From an uncultured Bacteroides sp. (GTDB lineage: Bacteria > Bacteroidota > Bacteroidia > Bacteroidales > Bacteroidaceae): a stretch of DNA of 64,000 bases. Below, piece by piece: positions 26,313 through 34,786 of the stretch (positions within the stretch are counted from its first letter, which is position 1; the number at the start of each line of letters is the position of its first letter). A model generated the notes under the pieces. That model saw only the letters and a list, made by a program, of their open reading frames with translations. It ran no database searches and was not told the DNA's origin. Location: positions 62,001-126,000 of the forward strand of contig CAUEFX010000002.1 in NCBI GenBank assembly GCA_958477465.1, given 5' to 3'. Made by a program: the position numbers and the translations under genes.

Positions 26313-28060
26313 TCCGCAATATATTTCTTCTTCTTTATCTTTTCTTTCAGTGTTTTCGACTCACTCCCCATATCCAGAGCCTGTTGCCAATACTTCAAAG
26401 CTCCATCCACATCACCGGTCATATAATAAATGTCACCGCAATGCTCTACAATGACATCGCTTTTTTCCCGATCGCTTTTCATCGCATCATCAATGTAGAT
26501 ACGCGCTTCGGCATAATTTCCTTTTTCAAACAGTATCCAGGCATACGTATCAAGAAAAGTGGCATTATCGGGTTCGGCTTTCACCGTCTTATAACTCATC
26601 TCCTCAGCTTTGTCGAGATCGCGCCGCTCTACCGACAGATAGTAAGCATAATTATTCAATGCGCCTATGTTGGACGGATTGTAAACCAATGCGGAATCGT
26701 ATGCATTGTATGCATCCTCCATCTGCTTTTTGGTATGATAAATATCCCCCATGATGGAATAGAAATCAGACAAGATTTCCTTCTTACTGTCCGCCGTAGC
26801 ATTCTCCAACGCTTTCCGGCAGATGTCAAGCGCCTCGTCAAGGCGTTCCGCCTGATTATAGGCAATGGCCAGATAAAAATAGAACTCAAGAGCGTCGGGT
26901 GTTGCCTCGATACCCGGTTCGCAGACTTTTATCACCTGATCAAAGTCACTCTTTTGCACGGCTATCTCCAGAAGCATCAAACGGGCGGCCTTATTCGTCG
27001 GATCGATCTGAACAACGCGTTCCAATACCGGCACGGAAGCTTCTTTCTGATTTTTAGCCCAAAGATATTGAGAATACAACATCGGAATCTGGTCATCTTC
27101 CGTATCTTGCTGAAGAATTCGGTCGAAAAGCGAAATTACATCCGTGCTGTCCGCCTCTGCCTGTTCATTTTGGGCAATAATCTGACGCATCACATTCAAT
27201 TTTGTATCTGCCGGTACTTTCTTGTTCAGCAACAACGAGTCGATTTGCTGCCTGTACAAATCCTTTTGTCCGGTCTGTTCGTAATAAGATGCAAGTGAGA
27301 AACGGGCCATAACATTGTCCGGCTCCGAAGCAAGAACTTTCTGATAAAGATCATAAGCTTCTTGCTGTTTCCCGTTTTGCATGTATACATCGCCCAAGAT
27401 CACCTGATAGCGCATGTCCATGGGATATTCAGCCACCAGTCCTTCTATTTCGCGGAAAGCACTCTTGTCGTCCTTCATCTGCAAATAAATACGGAACTTC
27501 TCCATCGAAAGCTGCTCGTTTTTACCGAGTTTCTCTTCCAGACGGTCCAATGTTTCAATCACTTTTCCATAATCTTGTTTCTGGTTGTATAAATCAACCA
27601 AAGCAAACAAGGCATCTCTCTTTGCCGGGAAACGGACTGCCATTGTTTCAAGTATATCTATTGCTTTCTCTTTCTCATTCTGTTGCTGGTAAAGGCTGGC
27701 AAGTGCCTGATGATACCAATAATTATCCGGAGCATTCTCTACCGCCGCCTCCAAAGCAGCCTGCCCTTGAGGAACTTGCTTAAGAAACATGTAATATTGG
27801 GAAATCTCATAAAGCGCCGAAGCGGCATGCGGATCGATAGTCAGACAATGTTTCAGTAGATCGAATGCGGCATCATACTCCTTTTTTACTTTCAATCGGG
27901 TTGCTTCCAGGAAGAAATAATCGTATTTACGTTGTTGTTCGGGCGAAAGTGCTGTCCGTTGCCCGGCTCCTGTACCATCCGTTTTTCCCACCCGGCGTGA
28001 AGAGCTACAAGAGATCAACATCCCTACCAACGTCAAAAGAAGCAGTAATCTTATTTTCAT
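26309..28060 (-). CDS. Tetratricopeptide repeat lipoprotein
   Basis: A 583-residue lipoprotein (lipobox LISC, Cys18) made almost wholly of tandem TPR helices from about residue 45 to 575; typical repeats are SALYEISQYYMFLKQVPQGQ and NPSNIGALNNYAYYLSVERR. Such proteins are scaffolds for complexes in the periplasm or at the outer membrane. It is the first of the three coupled envelope genes and lies 70 bases downstream of dut. The partner proteins may be the DUF4292 lipoprotein and the EnvC-like activator encoded next to it. Confidence 0.85.
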   Translation of the reverse strand: MKIRLLLLLTLVGMLISCSSSRRVGKTDGTGAGQRTALSPEQQRKYDYFFLEATRLKVKKEYDAAFDLLKHCLTIDPHAASALYEISQYYMFLKQVPQGQAALEAAVENAPDNYWYHQALASLYQQQNEKEKAIDILETMAVRFPAKRDALFALVDLYNQKQDYGKVIETLDRLEEKLGKNEQLSMEKFRIYLQMKDDKSAFREIEGLVAEYPMDMRYQVILGDVYMQNGKQQEAYDLYQKVLASEPDNVMARFSLASYYEQTGQKDLYRQQIDSLLLNKKVPADTKLNVMRQIIAQNEQAEADSTDVISLFDRILQQDTEDDQIPMLYSQYLWAKNQKEASVPVLERVVQIDPTNKAARLMLLEIAVQKSDFDQVIKVCEPGIEATPDALEFYFYLAIAYNQAERLDEALDICRKALENATADSKKEILSDFYSIMGDIYHTKKQMEDAYNAYDSALVYNPSNIGALNNYAYYLSVERRDLDKAEEMSYKTVKAEPDNATFLDTYAWILFEKGNYAEARIYIDDAMKSDREKSDVIVEHCGDIYYMTGDVDGALKYWQQALDMGSESKTLKEKIKKKKYIAE

Positions 28061-28130
28061 TCTTTTTTAGTAATTTGTTATTAATAATCAAGGAGTAGTC
28101 AAACTGTTAAAAAGACAAGCTACTAACGCA

Positions 28131-28565
28131 TTACCCTCTGCCCGTATGGCCGAAACCGCCGGCACCGCGTTCTGTCTCGTTCAGAACATCTACTTCCTGC
28201 CACACCGCTTGTTCATGACGGGCAATCACCATCTGTGCAATCCGTTCTCCATCTTCAATGACAAACGTCTCAGTCGAAAGATTTACCAGAATGATACAAA
28301 TTTCCCCCCGGTAGTCGGCATCGATGGTGCCCGGAGAATTCAAGACAGTTATGCCTTTCTTTAAAGCCAGACCGCTACGAGGACGTATCTGCGCCTCAAA
28401 GCCTTCAGGAAGTGCAATGTACAAGCCGGTCGGCACAAGGCAACGTTGCATAGGTACCAGTGTAACCGGCTCTGAAAGGTTTGCTCTAATATCCATTCCA
28501 GCAGAGAGTTCGGTGGCATAAGCCGGAAGCGGGTGCTTCGATTTATTGATAACTTTTACGTTCAT
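28131..28565 (-). CDS. dut: dUTP diphosphatase
   Basis: A 144-residue trimeric dUTPase that converts dUTP to dUMP and pyrophosphate. The start at 28565 (MNVKVINKSKHPLPAYAT) is chosen because homologues begin there; the frame runs further upstream to 28691 without family sequence. All five motifs are visible: I SAGMDIRA, II RPRSGLA, III GTIDADYRGE, IV GERIAQMV, V RGAGGFGHTGRG with the C-terminal Gly-rich arm. It is divergent from dgt, another dNTP-pool enzyme, with a shared 141-base gap, and leads into the TPR-DUF4292-EnvC genes. Confidence 0.97.
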   Translation of the reverse strand: MNVKVINKSKHPLPAYATELSAGMDIRANLSEPVTLVPMQRCLVPTGLYIALPEGFEAQIRPRSGLALKKGITVLNSPGTIDADYRGEICIILVNLSTETFVIEDGERIAQMVIARHEQAVWQEVDVLNETERGAGGFGHTGRG

Positions 28566-28622
28566 ATTCAGCATGTTTACTATATTAACGGGCGAAAATA
28601 CATAATTTGTATCGAATTTCCG

Positions 28623-28630
28623 TACATTTG
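28623..28630 (+). promoter_or_regulatory. -7 promoter element of dgt
   Basis: TACATTTG, an exact match to TAnnTTTG, lies 76 bases upstream of the dgt ATG. A TTTG occurs at 28606-28609 but is closer than the usual -33 spacing. Confidence 0.5.
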
Positions 28631-28706
28631 CAGTTAAATAATGTGCGAAAACGGAACAAGAACCGCCAAATAGTAAATTGTAAATCGTCAAATAGCAAAT
28701 AAAAAG

Positions 28707-30032
28707 ATGGACTGGAGGAAACTGATCTCAGCAAAACGTTTCGGAATGGAAGAATTCCATGAAAACAGACAAGAAAACCGTTCGGAATTTCAAAGGGATT
28801 ATGACCGGCTTGTTTTTTCGGCCCCTTTCCGCCGTCTGCAAAACAAAACACAGGTATTCCCTCTGCCTGGCAGTATCTTTGTGCACAACCGGCTGACACA
28901 CAGTCTGGAGGTTTCGTGTGTAGGCCGTTCATTAGGGAATGATGTTTCCAAAGCGATACTTAACCGCCAGCCGGAACTGCACGATTCGTTTCTGCCGGAA
29001 ATAGGCTCTATCGTATCTGCTGCCTGCCTTGCGCACGATCTGGGCAATCCTCCCTTCGGACATTCCGGTGAAAAAGCCATCTCCACTTTCTTCTCCGAAG
29101 GAAAAGGGCAATTCCTGAAAGAGCAGATTTCTCCGGTGGAATGGGATGATCTGACACATTTTGAGGGAAATGCCAATGCATTCAGATTACTTACACACCA
29201 ATTTGAAGGACGTCGGAAAGGGGGATTTGCTATGACCTATTCCACCCTTGCTTCGATCGTGAAATATCCCTTTTCATCGAGTCTGGCAGGAAACAAATCC
29301 AAATTCGGATTTTTCACCAGTGAAGAAGAAGGGTTTCGGCGCATCGCCACAGAGTTGGGCTTGATACAGCTCAACGACCATCCCCTGAAATATGCCCGTC
29401 ATCCATTGGTATATCTGGTAGAAGCGGCAGATGACATCTGCTATCAGATGATGGACATAGAAGATGCCCACAAATTAAAGATTCTGACCACTGAAGAGAC
29501 CAAGGAATTGTTGTTGGCTTACTTCAGCGATGAGCGGAAAGAGCACATCCGTAAGACGTTCAACATTGTCAGTGATAACAATGAACAGATTGCCTATCTG
29601 CGTTCTTCTGTCATCGGACTACTGATAAAGGAGTGTACAAAGGTATTCCTCGAACACGAATCCGAAATACTGTCCGGTACATTCGAGAGTCCTCTCATAA
29701 AAAGAATATCGGAAAGGCCGGCACAAGCCTATAAATGTTGTTCGAAGGTCTCATTTGCCAAAATCTATCGGTCAAGCGATGTGCTTGATATCGAGCTTGC
29801 CGGTTTTCGGGTTATCAGTACACTATTGGAACTGATGGTCAATGCCGTCACTTCCCCGGAAAAGGCATACTCACAGCTTCTCATCAACCGCGTATCCGGA
29901 CAATACAATATAAAATCGCCTGTACTCTATGAAAAAATACAGGCGGTACTTGATTATATTTCGGGAATGACCGATGTCTTTGCTTTAGACCTCTACCGCA
30001 AAATTAACGGCAACAGTCTTCCTGCGGTGTAA
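28707..30032 (+). CDS. dgt: dNTP triphosphohydrolase (dGTPase-like, HD domain)
   Basis: A 441-residue HD-superfamily enzyme that releases tripolyphosphate from deoxynucleoside triphosphates. The HD metal ligands are in NRLTHSLEVSCVGR (near residue 70) and CLAHDLGNPPFGHSGE (near 110), with the later metal Asp in YLVEAADDICYQMMD (near 238). RRLQNKTQVFPLP near 45 is typical of the dGTPase group. The 3' end overlaps that of the converging glsB gene by 29 bases. It is divergent from dut, so two enzymes that limit unwanted or excess dNTPs share a control region. Substrate preference among dNTPs is not readable. Confidence 0.92.
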   Translation: MDWRKLISAKRFGMEEFHENRQENRSEFQRDYDRLVFSAPFRRLQNKTQVFPLPGSIFVHNRLTHSLEVSCVGRSLGNDVSKAILNRQPELHDSFLPEIGSIVSAACLAHDLGNPPFGHSGEKAISTFFSEGKGQFLKEQISPVEWDDLTHFEGNANAFRLLTHQFEGRRKGGFAMTYSTLASIVKYPFSSSLAGNKSKFGFFTSEEEGFRRIATELGLIQLNDHPLKYARHPLVYLVEAADDICYQMMDIEDAHKLKILTTEETKELLLAYFSDERKEHIRKTFNIVSDNNEQIAYLRSSVIGLLIKECTKVFLEHESEILSGTFESPLIKRISERPAQAYKCCSKVSFAKIYRSSDVLDIELAGFRVISTLLELMVNAVTSPEKAYSQLLINRVSGQYNIKSPVLYEKIQAVLDYISGMTDVFALDLYRKINGNSLPAV

Positions 30033-31002
30033 ATACTTTATTGGCACCGGAAGTCAACTTACATTCATCGGGATGGTTCTCGATGAAGGATTGGATGTGA
30101 CGCATACGCTTATCTTCCAGAATCTCGTCTACTGCTATCAGGATGCCGGTCTCTTCCACATCACCGAATTCATAATTAATAGCGGTACCGAACATACGCA
30201 TAGTGGGACTCAGGCTCATATATGCATTGACTAACGGCGGGATATTATAACCCAACTTGCGGATCTCACTGTTCAATATTTTATAATCATCCTTGAACGA
30301 GTCCTTACAGAAGATCGCTGCAAGTTCTTTCTCTTCCGTCTCCATAGCCAACGGCTGCATCGGAGTGATCAGTTTGTCCTTATCACCGAAATGTTTCTTC
30401 AGGAAATAAAGAATCATATCACGTCCCTGACGGTGATAACTCGGATACATCGTCACTTTCCCGAAGAAATACTTTACATTGGGCATTACTACAGTCAACG
30501 CCCCCAAGCCATCCCACAAATTATCCAACGCGAACAGTCCTTTGCTTCCGGCGCGGGTAGACTGATATTCCAGCGTAACAAACGAACGTCCCAATTCGAT
30601 GGTGGTAGGCAGATATTCTTTAAGGAACTTTTCCGAGAAATTAAACATGTGAGATGTTGCCAATATCGGCGCTCCCTTTTCATCAAACCGTACATCCGTA
30701 CCTAACAGATAACGATACCCCCCCAATATTTCTTCCGCTTCGGGATTCCATACAATGAGTTGCTTGTAAGGATTCTCCATTGTATCGTATTCATCAACAT
30801 CCATGGAAAGGCCCGTACCGCCTCCGGCAGCCCGAAAAGCAATTTCACGCAAACGGCCGATTTCTTTCATTACATTCGGAGCATTCTGAGCAGTAATAAT
30901 ATAAATCTGATTATTACTCTTATTAGTCATGCGCAACCGTTTATCCTCTGTCAATTCCGCTTTTAGCAGTTCTTTGCTTATCGGTTTAATAATCTCTTCC
31001 AT
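30004..31002 (-). CDS. glsB: GNAT-fold N-acyltransferase, probable glycine N-acyltransferase GlsB
   Basis: A 332-residue member of the OlsB/hemolysin-type acetyltransferase group (PF13444) that uses acyl-ACP. In B. thetaiotaomicron GlsB attaches a 3-hydroxy fatty acid to glycine, the first step of glycine-lipid (lyso-lipid 430/654 type) synthesis. Recognisable stretches are MKEIGRLREIAFRAAGGGTG near 45, IVWNPEAEEILGGYRYLLGTD near 83 and ELGRSFVTLEYQ near 140. It follows the glsA-like gene by 34 bases on the same strand, which supports the pairing. Assignment rests on recognition of the two-gene pair and sequence pattern; no search was run. Confidence 0.82.
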   Translation of the reverse strand: MEEIIKPISKELLKAELTEDKRLRMTNKSNNQIYIITAQNAPNVMKEIGRLREIAFRAAGGGTGLSMDVDEYDTMENPYKQLIVWNPEAEEILGGYRYLLGTDVRFDEKGAPILATSHMFNFSEKFLKEYLPTTIELGRSFVTLEYQSTRAGSKGLFALDNLWDGLGALTVVMPNVKYFFGKVTMYPSYHRQGRDMILYFLKKHFGDKDKLITPMQPLAMETEEKELAAIFCKDSFKDDYKILNSEIRKLGYNIPPLVNAYMSLSPTMRMFGTAINYEFGDVEETGILIAVDEILEDKRMRHIQSFIENHPDECKLTSGANKVFTPQEDCCR

Positions 31003-31036
31003 ATTCCTCGTTAGTGTAATTGTTCTATTTCTCTTC

Positions 31037-31855
31037 TTACAGTTTATATACGATGTCTTTCACGTATTCCGCCCATTGTGCCGGTGTCTTCGATTTATCA
31101 AATGTCTGCCAGGGAATCGGTTTTCCAAAAGTGACAGTAAATGTCTTATGCCGGTTTTTAAACATCTCATCCGCCAGATAAAGCATGGCAATATTAAATT
31201 TAATTCCCAAAGCCTTGCAGACATTAGCCAGATTATAAAAGAAATCGGAGTTCCTTCCTCCGAAATGTACAGGAACCACATCGCGTTGAGTCTGCACACT
31301 CTTTACTATAAACGTCTTTTTCCACTCCAGGTCACGAATCACTCCGTTGCGACGTCGCGAGCAAAGTCCTGCAGGAAACATAATCAATTGGTTGTCCGAT
31401 TCAAATCCGGCCTCCACCATTTTCGGAAAGTCTTTCGCCTGCCTTCCGGTCTTATTGATGGGAATACAAAGCGGAGCCAATCCTCTGAGGTTCATCAATA
31501 AATCGTTAACCAGATATTTCACCTTTCCATTATAGTATTTACCCAGCACGTAACCCAAAGCCACTCCGTCTTGTCCGCCCAACGGATGATTCGATACAAA
31601 CGTATATAATCCCTCTTTGGGTAAGTTTTCTTCTCCTCTTACTTCTACCTTGGCATCCAGGAAATCGAGCGAGGCTTCCAGAAAATCAACACCGAACTTG
31701 TCTTTCGACTCCTGAAGAAAAACATTAATTTCCTCTTGATGCACGATTTTCTTCAAATAGGAGATCAGAAATTTAGGGATATATTTATATTGCTTCGGAG
31801 CTTTTGCCCGAAGTATCTTATCGATATCTATTAAAAACAAAGAGTCGTCAGTCAT
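31037..31855 (-). CDS. glsA: PlsC-like acyltransferase, probable glycine-lipid O-acyltransferase GlsA
   Basis: A 272-residue lysophospholipid acyltransferase-family protein (PF01553). In the glycine-lipid pathway GlsA adds the second acyl chain to N-acyl-3-hydroxyacyl glycine made by GlsB. The catalytic block reads SNHPLGGQDG near residue 88; note five residues between His and Asp instead of the usual four of the HX4D motif, a feature also of OlsA-like Bacteroidetes proteins as I recall. A later block FPAGLCSRRRNG near 168 corresponds to the substrate-binding EGxR region. It has its own promoter match upstream and is followed by glsB after 34 bases. Confidence 0.8.
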   Translation of the reverse strand: MTDDSLFLIDIDKILRAKAPKQYKYIPKFLISYLKKIVHQEEINVFLQESKDKFGVDFLEASLDFLDAKVEVRGEENLPKEGLYTFVSNHPLGGQDGVALGYVLGKYYNGKVKYLVNDLLMNLRGLAPLCIPINKTGRQAKDFPKMVEAGFESDNQLIMFPAGLCSRRRNGVIRDLEWKKTFIVKSVQTQRDVVPVHFGGRNSDFFYNLANVCKALGIKFNIAMLYLADEMFKNRHKTFTVTFGKPIPWQTFDKSKTPAQWAEYVKDIVYKL

Positions 31856-31878
31856 TCGCTATAGATAAAATGATTGCG

Positions 31879-31910
31879 CAAAATTAATTGTTCTTTTCTA
31901 TTAATTGCAA
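31879..31910 (-). promoter_or_regulatory. Promoter of glsA-glsB
   Basis: On the minus strand TTG (31910-31908), 21 bases, then TAATTTTG (31886-31879). This fits both the -33 and -7 boxes of Bacteroides promoters and lies 24 bases before the glsA start codon. Confidence 0.6.
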
Positions 31911-32137
31911 TAAATTGGAAGAAAAAGCTGGATTTGAGTTCGCAATGTGAAAAAATAATGTCCGAAAGTGATTAAAAATGACCCCAAAGCCATCAACAGG
32001 CAAGTTTTCCGGTTGAAAAAAGATAAAAATCTCTCTGCCACAGCCTGCAAGAATAAAGATTTCCGAAAACAGTATTCTCTACAGCACATTTAACCATTTT
32101 TTACGATGGCATTGTCATACTTTTCCAAATGTTTCCT

Positions 32138-32145
32138 TATATTTG
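32138..32145 (+). promoter_or_regulatory. -7 promoter element of the iclR-led operon
   Basis: TATATTTG matches TAnnTTTG. It lies downstream of the first in-frame ATG (32106) and 29 bases before the ATG at 32175, so it helps to choose the latter as the start. The rest of the gap, about 31911-32137, holds no supported feature. Confidence 0.5.
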
Positions 32146-32174
32146 AGCAAGAAATATGGAAGATTATTCCAAAT

Positions 32175-32975
32175 ATGAAAAAAGCAGAAGAAAACATGGA
32201 AAAAGCAGAAGAAAACTACAAAGTGCCGAACCTTGAAAAAGGGATTGCAGTTCTTGAATACCTATCACTTCACGCGACAGGGAAAACACTGCATGAAATC
32301 AAATCGGAGCTTGATATTTCACAAACCACTGCTTACCGGATTCTGAACACTTTAGTCCGATTGGGATACCTTATATATAATGAAGAGACCAAGCATTACA
32401 AATTATCCCGCAAATTGCTGACGCTTGGATTCAGATCTTTAAATGAACACAACCTATTGGAAATTGTCCTGCCGCATCTGCGCAATCTACGTGATCAGGT
32501 GAAAGAGACAGCCTGTTTCGGTGTATTGGGAGATCAAAAAGGCATATTCATCGAACAGGCACAAGGACATCATACATTCCGTTTCGTACTTTCACCGGGA
32601 AAGCCTTTCGAACTGCATTGTTCGGCACCCGGAAAAGCCATCATGGCTTACCTCCCCAATACTGTCCGCGATTATTATCTGGCACAGATGGAATTTACAC
32701 GCTACAACGCACGTACTATTACGACCCCGGAGGCTTACATGGAAGAATTGGAGAAAGTGCGTAGACAAGGTTATGCCATGGACAATGAAGAGGAATTGAG
32801 CGGGGTAGTCTGCGTGGGCACACCGATCTTCAATTACACCAGTTACCCGTGTGGCGCCATCTGGATTTCCGGTCCCAAAGACAGACTGTCAAAAGAGGTT
32901 ATCCGCCAATCCGTAGAATATATAAAAGAAGCGGCACAATGTATTTCAAAAGAGTTAGGATATAGCCAACTATAA
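32175..32975 (+). CDS. IclR family transcriptional regulator
   Basis: A 266-residue DNA-binding regulator. The ATG at 32175 is preferred over 32106 because a -7 box lies between them and the extra 23 residues look unrelated. The winged HTH is at about residues 16-75 (LEKGIAVLEYLSLH, LDISQTTAYRILNTLVRLGYL) and the IclR ligand-binding domain at about 90-255 (FRFVLSPGKPFELHCSAPGKAIMAYL-type region, CVGTPIFNYTSYPCGAIWISGP). The first residues contain a short repeat, EEN/MEKAEEN. IclR proteins bind small carboxylates or sugar-derived ligands. The next gene begins 16 bases later, so it probably controls the operon that follows and its own expression. Confidence 0.93.
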   Translation: MKKAEENMEKAEENYKVPNLEKGIAVLEYLSLHATGKTLHEIKSELDISQTTAYRILNTLVRLGYLIYNEETKHYKLSRKLLTLGFRSLNEHNLLEIVLPHLRNLRDQVKETACFGVLGDQKGIFIEQAQGHHTFRFVLSPGKPFELHCSAPGKAIMAYLPNTVRDYYLAQMEFTRYNARTITTPEAYMEELEKVRRQGYAMDNEEELSGVVCVGTPIFNYTSYPCGAIWISGPKDRLSKEVIRQSVEYIKEAAQCISKELGYSQL

Positions 32976-32991
32976 GAAAAACATATATACT

Positions 32992-34767
32992 ATGAGCACC
33001 CCTAAACAACTATTAAAAGAGATAATTGTAACTGCAGTCTTAGGCAGTTTCTTCTCATTTGCCTTTGCAGGAAATCCTCCTCTTTTTCCTACAGATATCA
33101 CCTTGAATGATCATGGAGAAATTCTGATGACAGAAAAAGGAAGAAACCGGATCAGTATCTTCTCACCGGATGGTAAAACTCTTCTACGTACAATTCCGGT
33201 AGACGAACCTCCCACCGGTATTCTTTTGGATGCCAATAAGGCATACGTCACGACAAGCGCCGCTACCGGACATTTGCAGATCATTTCCGTAGAAACCGGA
33301 AAGCAGGAAACGACCATTACAACAGGATCCGGCGCCTGTTATCCGATATTCGGCCCGGACAAAAAACACATATATGTATGCAATCAATTCCAAAATACGG
33401 TTTCTGAAATTGATCCGGCAAGCCGCAAAGTTCTCCGTTCCGTTAAGGTATTGCGTGAGCCCAGATCAGCACAGTTCAGCAAAGATGGCGAATACCTGTT
33501 CGTGACAAATTTCCTGCCGGCCCAACGGGCGGATGTAGACTATGTGGCCGCCTGTGTTTCAGTCATCAGAATGAGTGATTTCACCAAAGTAAAAGACATA
33601 CAATTGGCCAATGGGAGTAATGCGTTGCGCGGCATTTGCATGACCCCTGACGGCAAATACATTTATGTTTCACATAATCTCGGTCGTTTTACTGTTCCGA
33701 CTTCCCAATTGCAGCAAGGATGGATGAATACCAGCGCTTTCAGTGTCATAGATGTAGCGAAGCAAGAATTCATCGGAGCGGTTGTTGTCGACGAACCAGA
33801 GCGGGGAGCAGCAGGCATCTGGAGCATCGCTTGTAACGATGAAACACTCTTCATCACTCACTCCGGGACCCATGAAATCAGCGTTATCGACCATAAGGCA
33901 ATGCTGGACAAGTTCTTGAATTATCCTAATAAATCATTGTTGGATTATGACCTGAGATTCCTGTACGGATTGCGCAAGCGTATTCCATTGGAAGGAAACG
34001 GTCCCCGTAAGATGATCCTAAAAAACGGGAAACTCTATATCCCCACTTATTTTGCCGATATCCTGAATATCGTAGATGCGCAAACTTACGAAATAACCAC
34101 AGCCAATCTGAACCCGGATCGGGAAGAGAGTGCGGAGAATAAAGGAGAACGTTACTTCAACGATGCATCCCACTGTTTCCAAAATTGGCAAAGCTGTAAC
34201 GGGTGTCACCCCGGAGACGCCCGCACCGATGGTATGAACTGGGATTTAATGAACGACGGAGTAGGTAATTCCAAAAACTGCAAGAGTCTGTTGTTCAGCC
34301 ACCCGACTCCTCCCAGTATGATATCCGGTATTCGTGAAACCGCCGAATGGGCTGTTCGTGCCGGTTTCAAATTCATCCAGTTCTTCGATATTTCCGAAGA
34401 GGACGCCGTCTGTGTAGATGCCTACCTGAAATCTCTGCAGCCTGTTCCAAGTCCTTATCTGGTCAACGGCGAACTGTCAGACCTCGCCAAAGAGGGCCGC
34501 AAGATTTTCGAAAAACTGAACTGTACGGAATGCCATAGCGGACCCTATTATACCGATCTGAAGATGCACCGTATCGGTGAAGACATCGAGTTTGAAAAAG
34601 GATGGGATACTCCTACTCTTCGTGAAGTATGGCGCACAGCACCCTATCTTTTCGACGGCCGTGCCGCCACAATGGAAGAAGTGTTCGAAATACACAAGCA
34701 TGGAATCGACAGGAAAGTATCCAAAAAGGAGATTAAAGCACTGACAGAATACGTAAACTCATTATAA
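32992..34767 (+). CDS. Secreted YncE-like beta-propeller with di-heme cytochrome c domain
   Basis: A 591-residue exported protein. A signal peptide ending near Ala26 is followed by a YncE/SMP-30-like seven-bladed propeller (about 28-365) with blade motifs such as FSPDGK, FSKDGEYLFVTN and MTPDGKYIYVSHN. The C-terminal part has two haem c sites, CNGCH at residues 402-406 and CTECH at 511-515, and the stretch TPTLREVWRTAPYLFDGRAATMEEV, which is diagnostic of the bacterial di-heme cytochrome c peroxidase/MauG group. It may oxidise a small molecule or pass electrons in the periplasm. Haem attachment needs a cytochrome c synthase; CcsBA is encoded further along. Its substrate is not known. Confidence 0.85.
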   Translation: MSTPKQLLKEIIVTAVLGSFFSFAFAGNPPLFPTDITLNDHGEILMTEKGRNRISIFSPDGKTLLRTIPVDEPPTGILLDANKAYVTTSAATGHLQIISVETGKQETTITTGSGACYPIFGPDKKHIYVCNQFQNTVSEIDPASRKVLRSVKVLREPRSAQFSKDGEYLFVTNFLPAQRADVDYVAACVSVIRMSDFTKVKDIQLANGSNALRGICMTPDGKYIYVSHNLGRFTVPTSQLQQGWMNTSAFSVIDVAKQEFIGAVVVDEPERGAAGIWSIACNDETLFITHSGTHEISVIDHKAMLDKFLNYPNKSLLDYDLRFLYGLRKRIPLEGNGPRKMILKNGKLYIPTYFADILNIVDAQTYEITTANLNPDREESAENKGERYFNDASHCFQNWQSCNGCHPGDARTDGMNWDLMNDGVGNSKNCKSLLFSHPTPPSMISGIRETAEWAVRAGFKFIQFFDISEEDAVCVDAYLKSLQPVPSPYLVNGELSDLAKEGRKIFEKLNCTECHSGPYYTDLKMHRIGEDIEFEKGWDTPTLREVWRTAPYLFDGRAATMEEVFEIHKHGIDRKVSKKEIKALTEYVNSL

Positions 34768-34786
34768 ACCAAAATCACCGGAAAAC

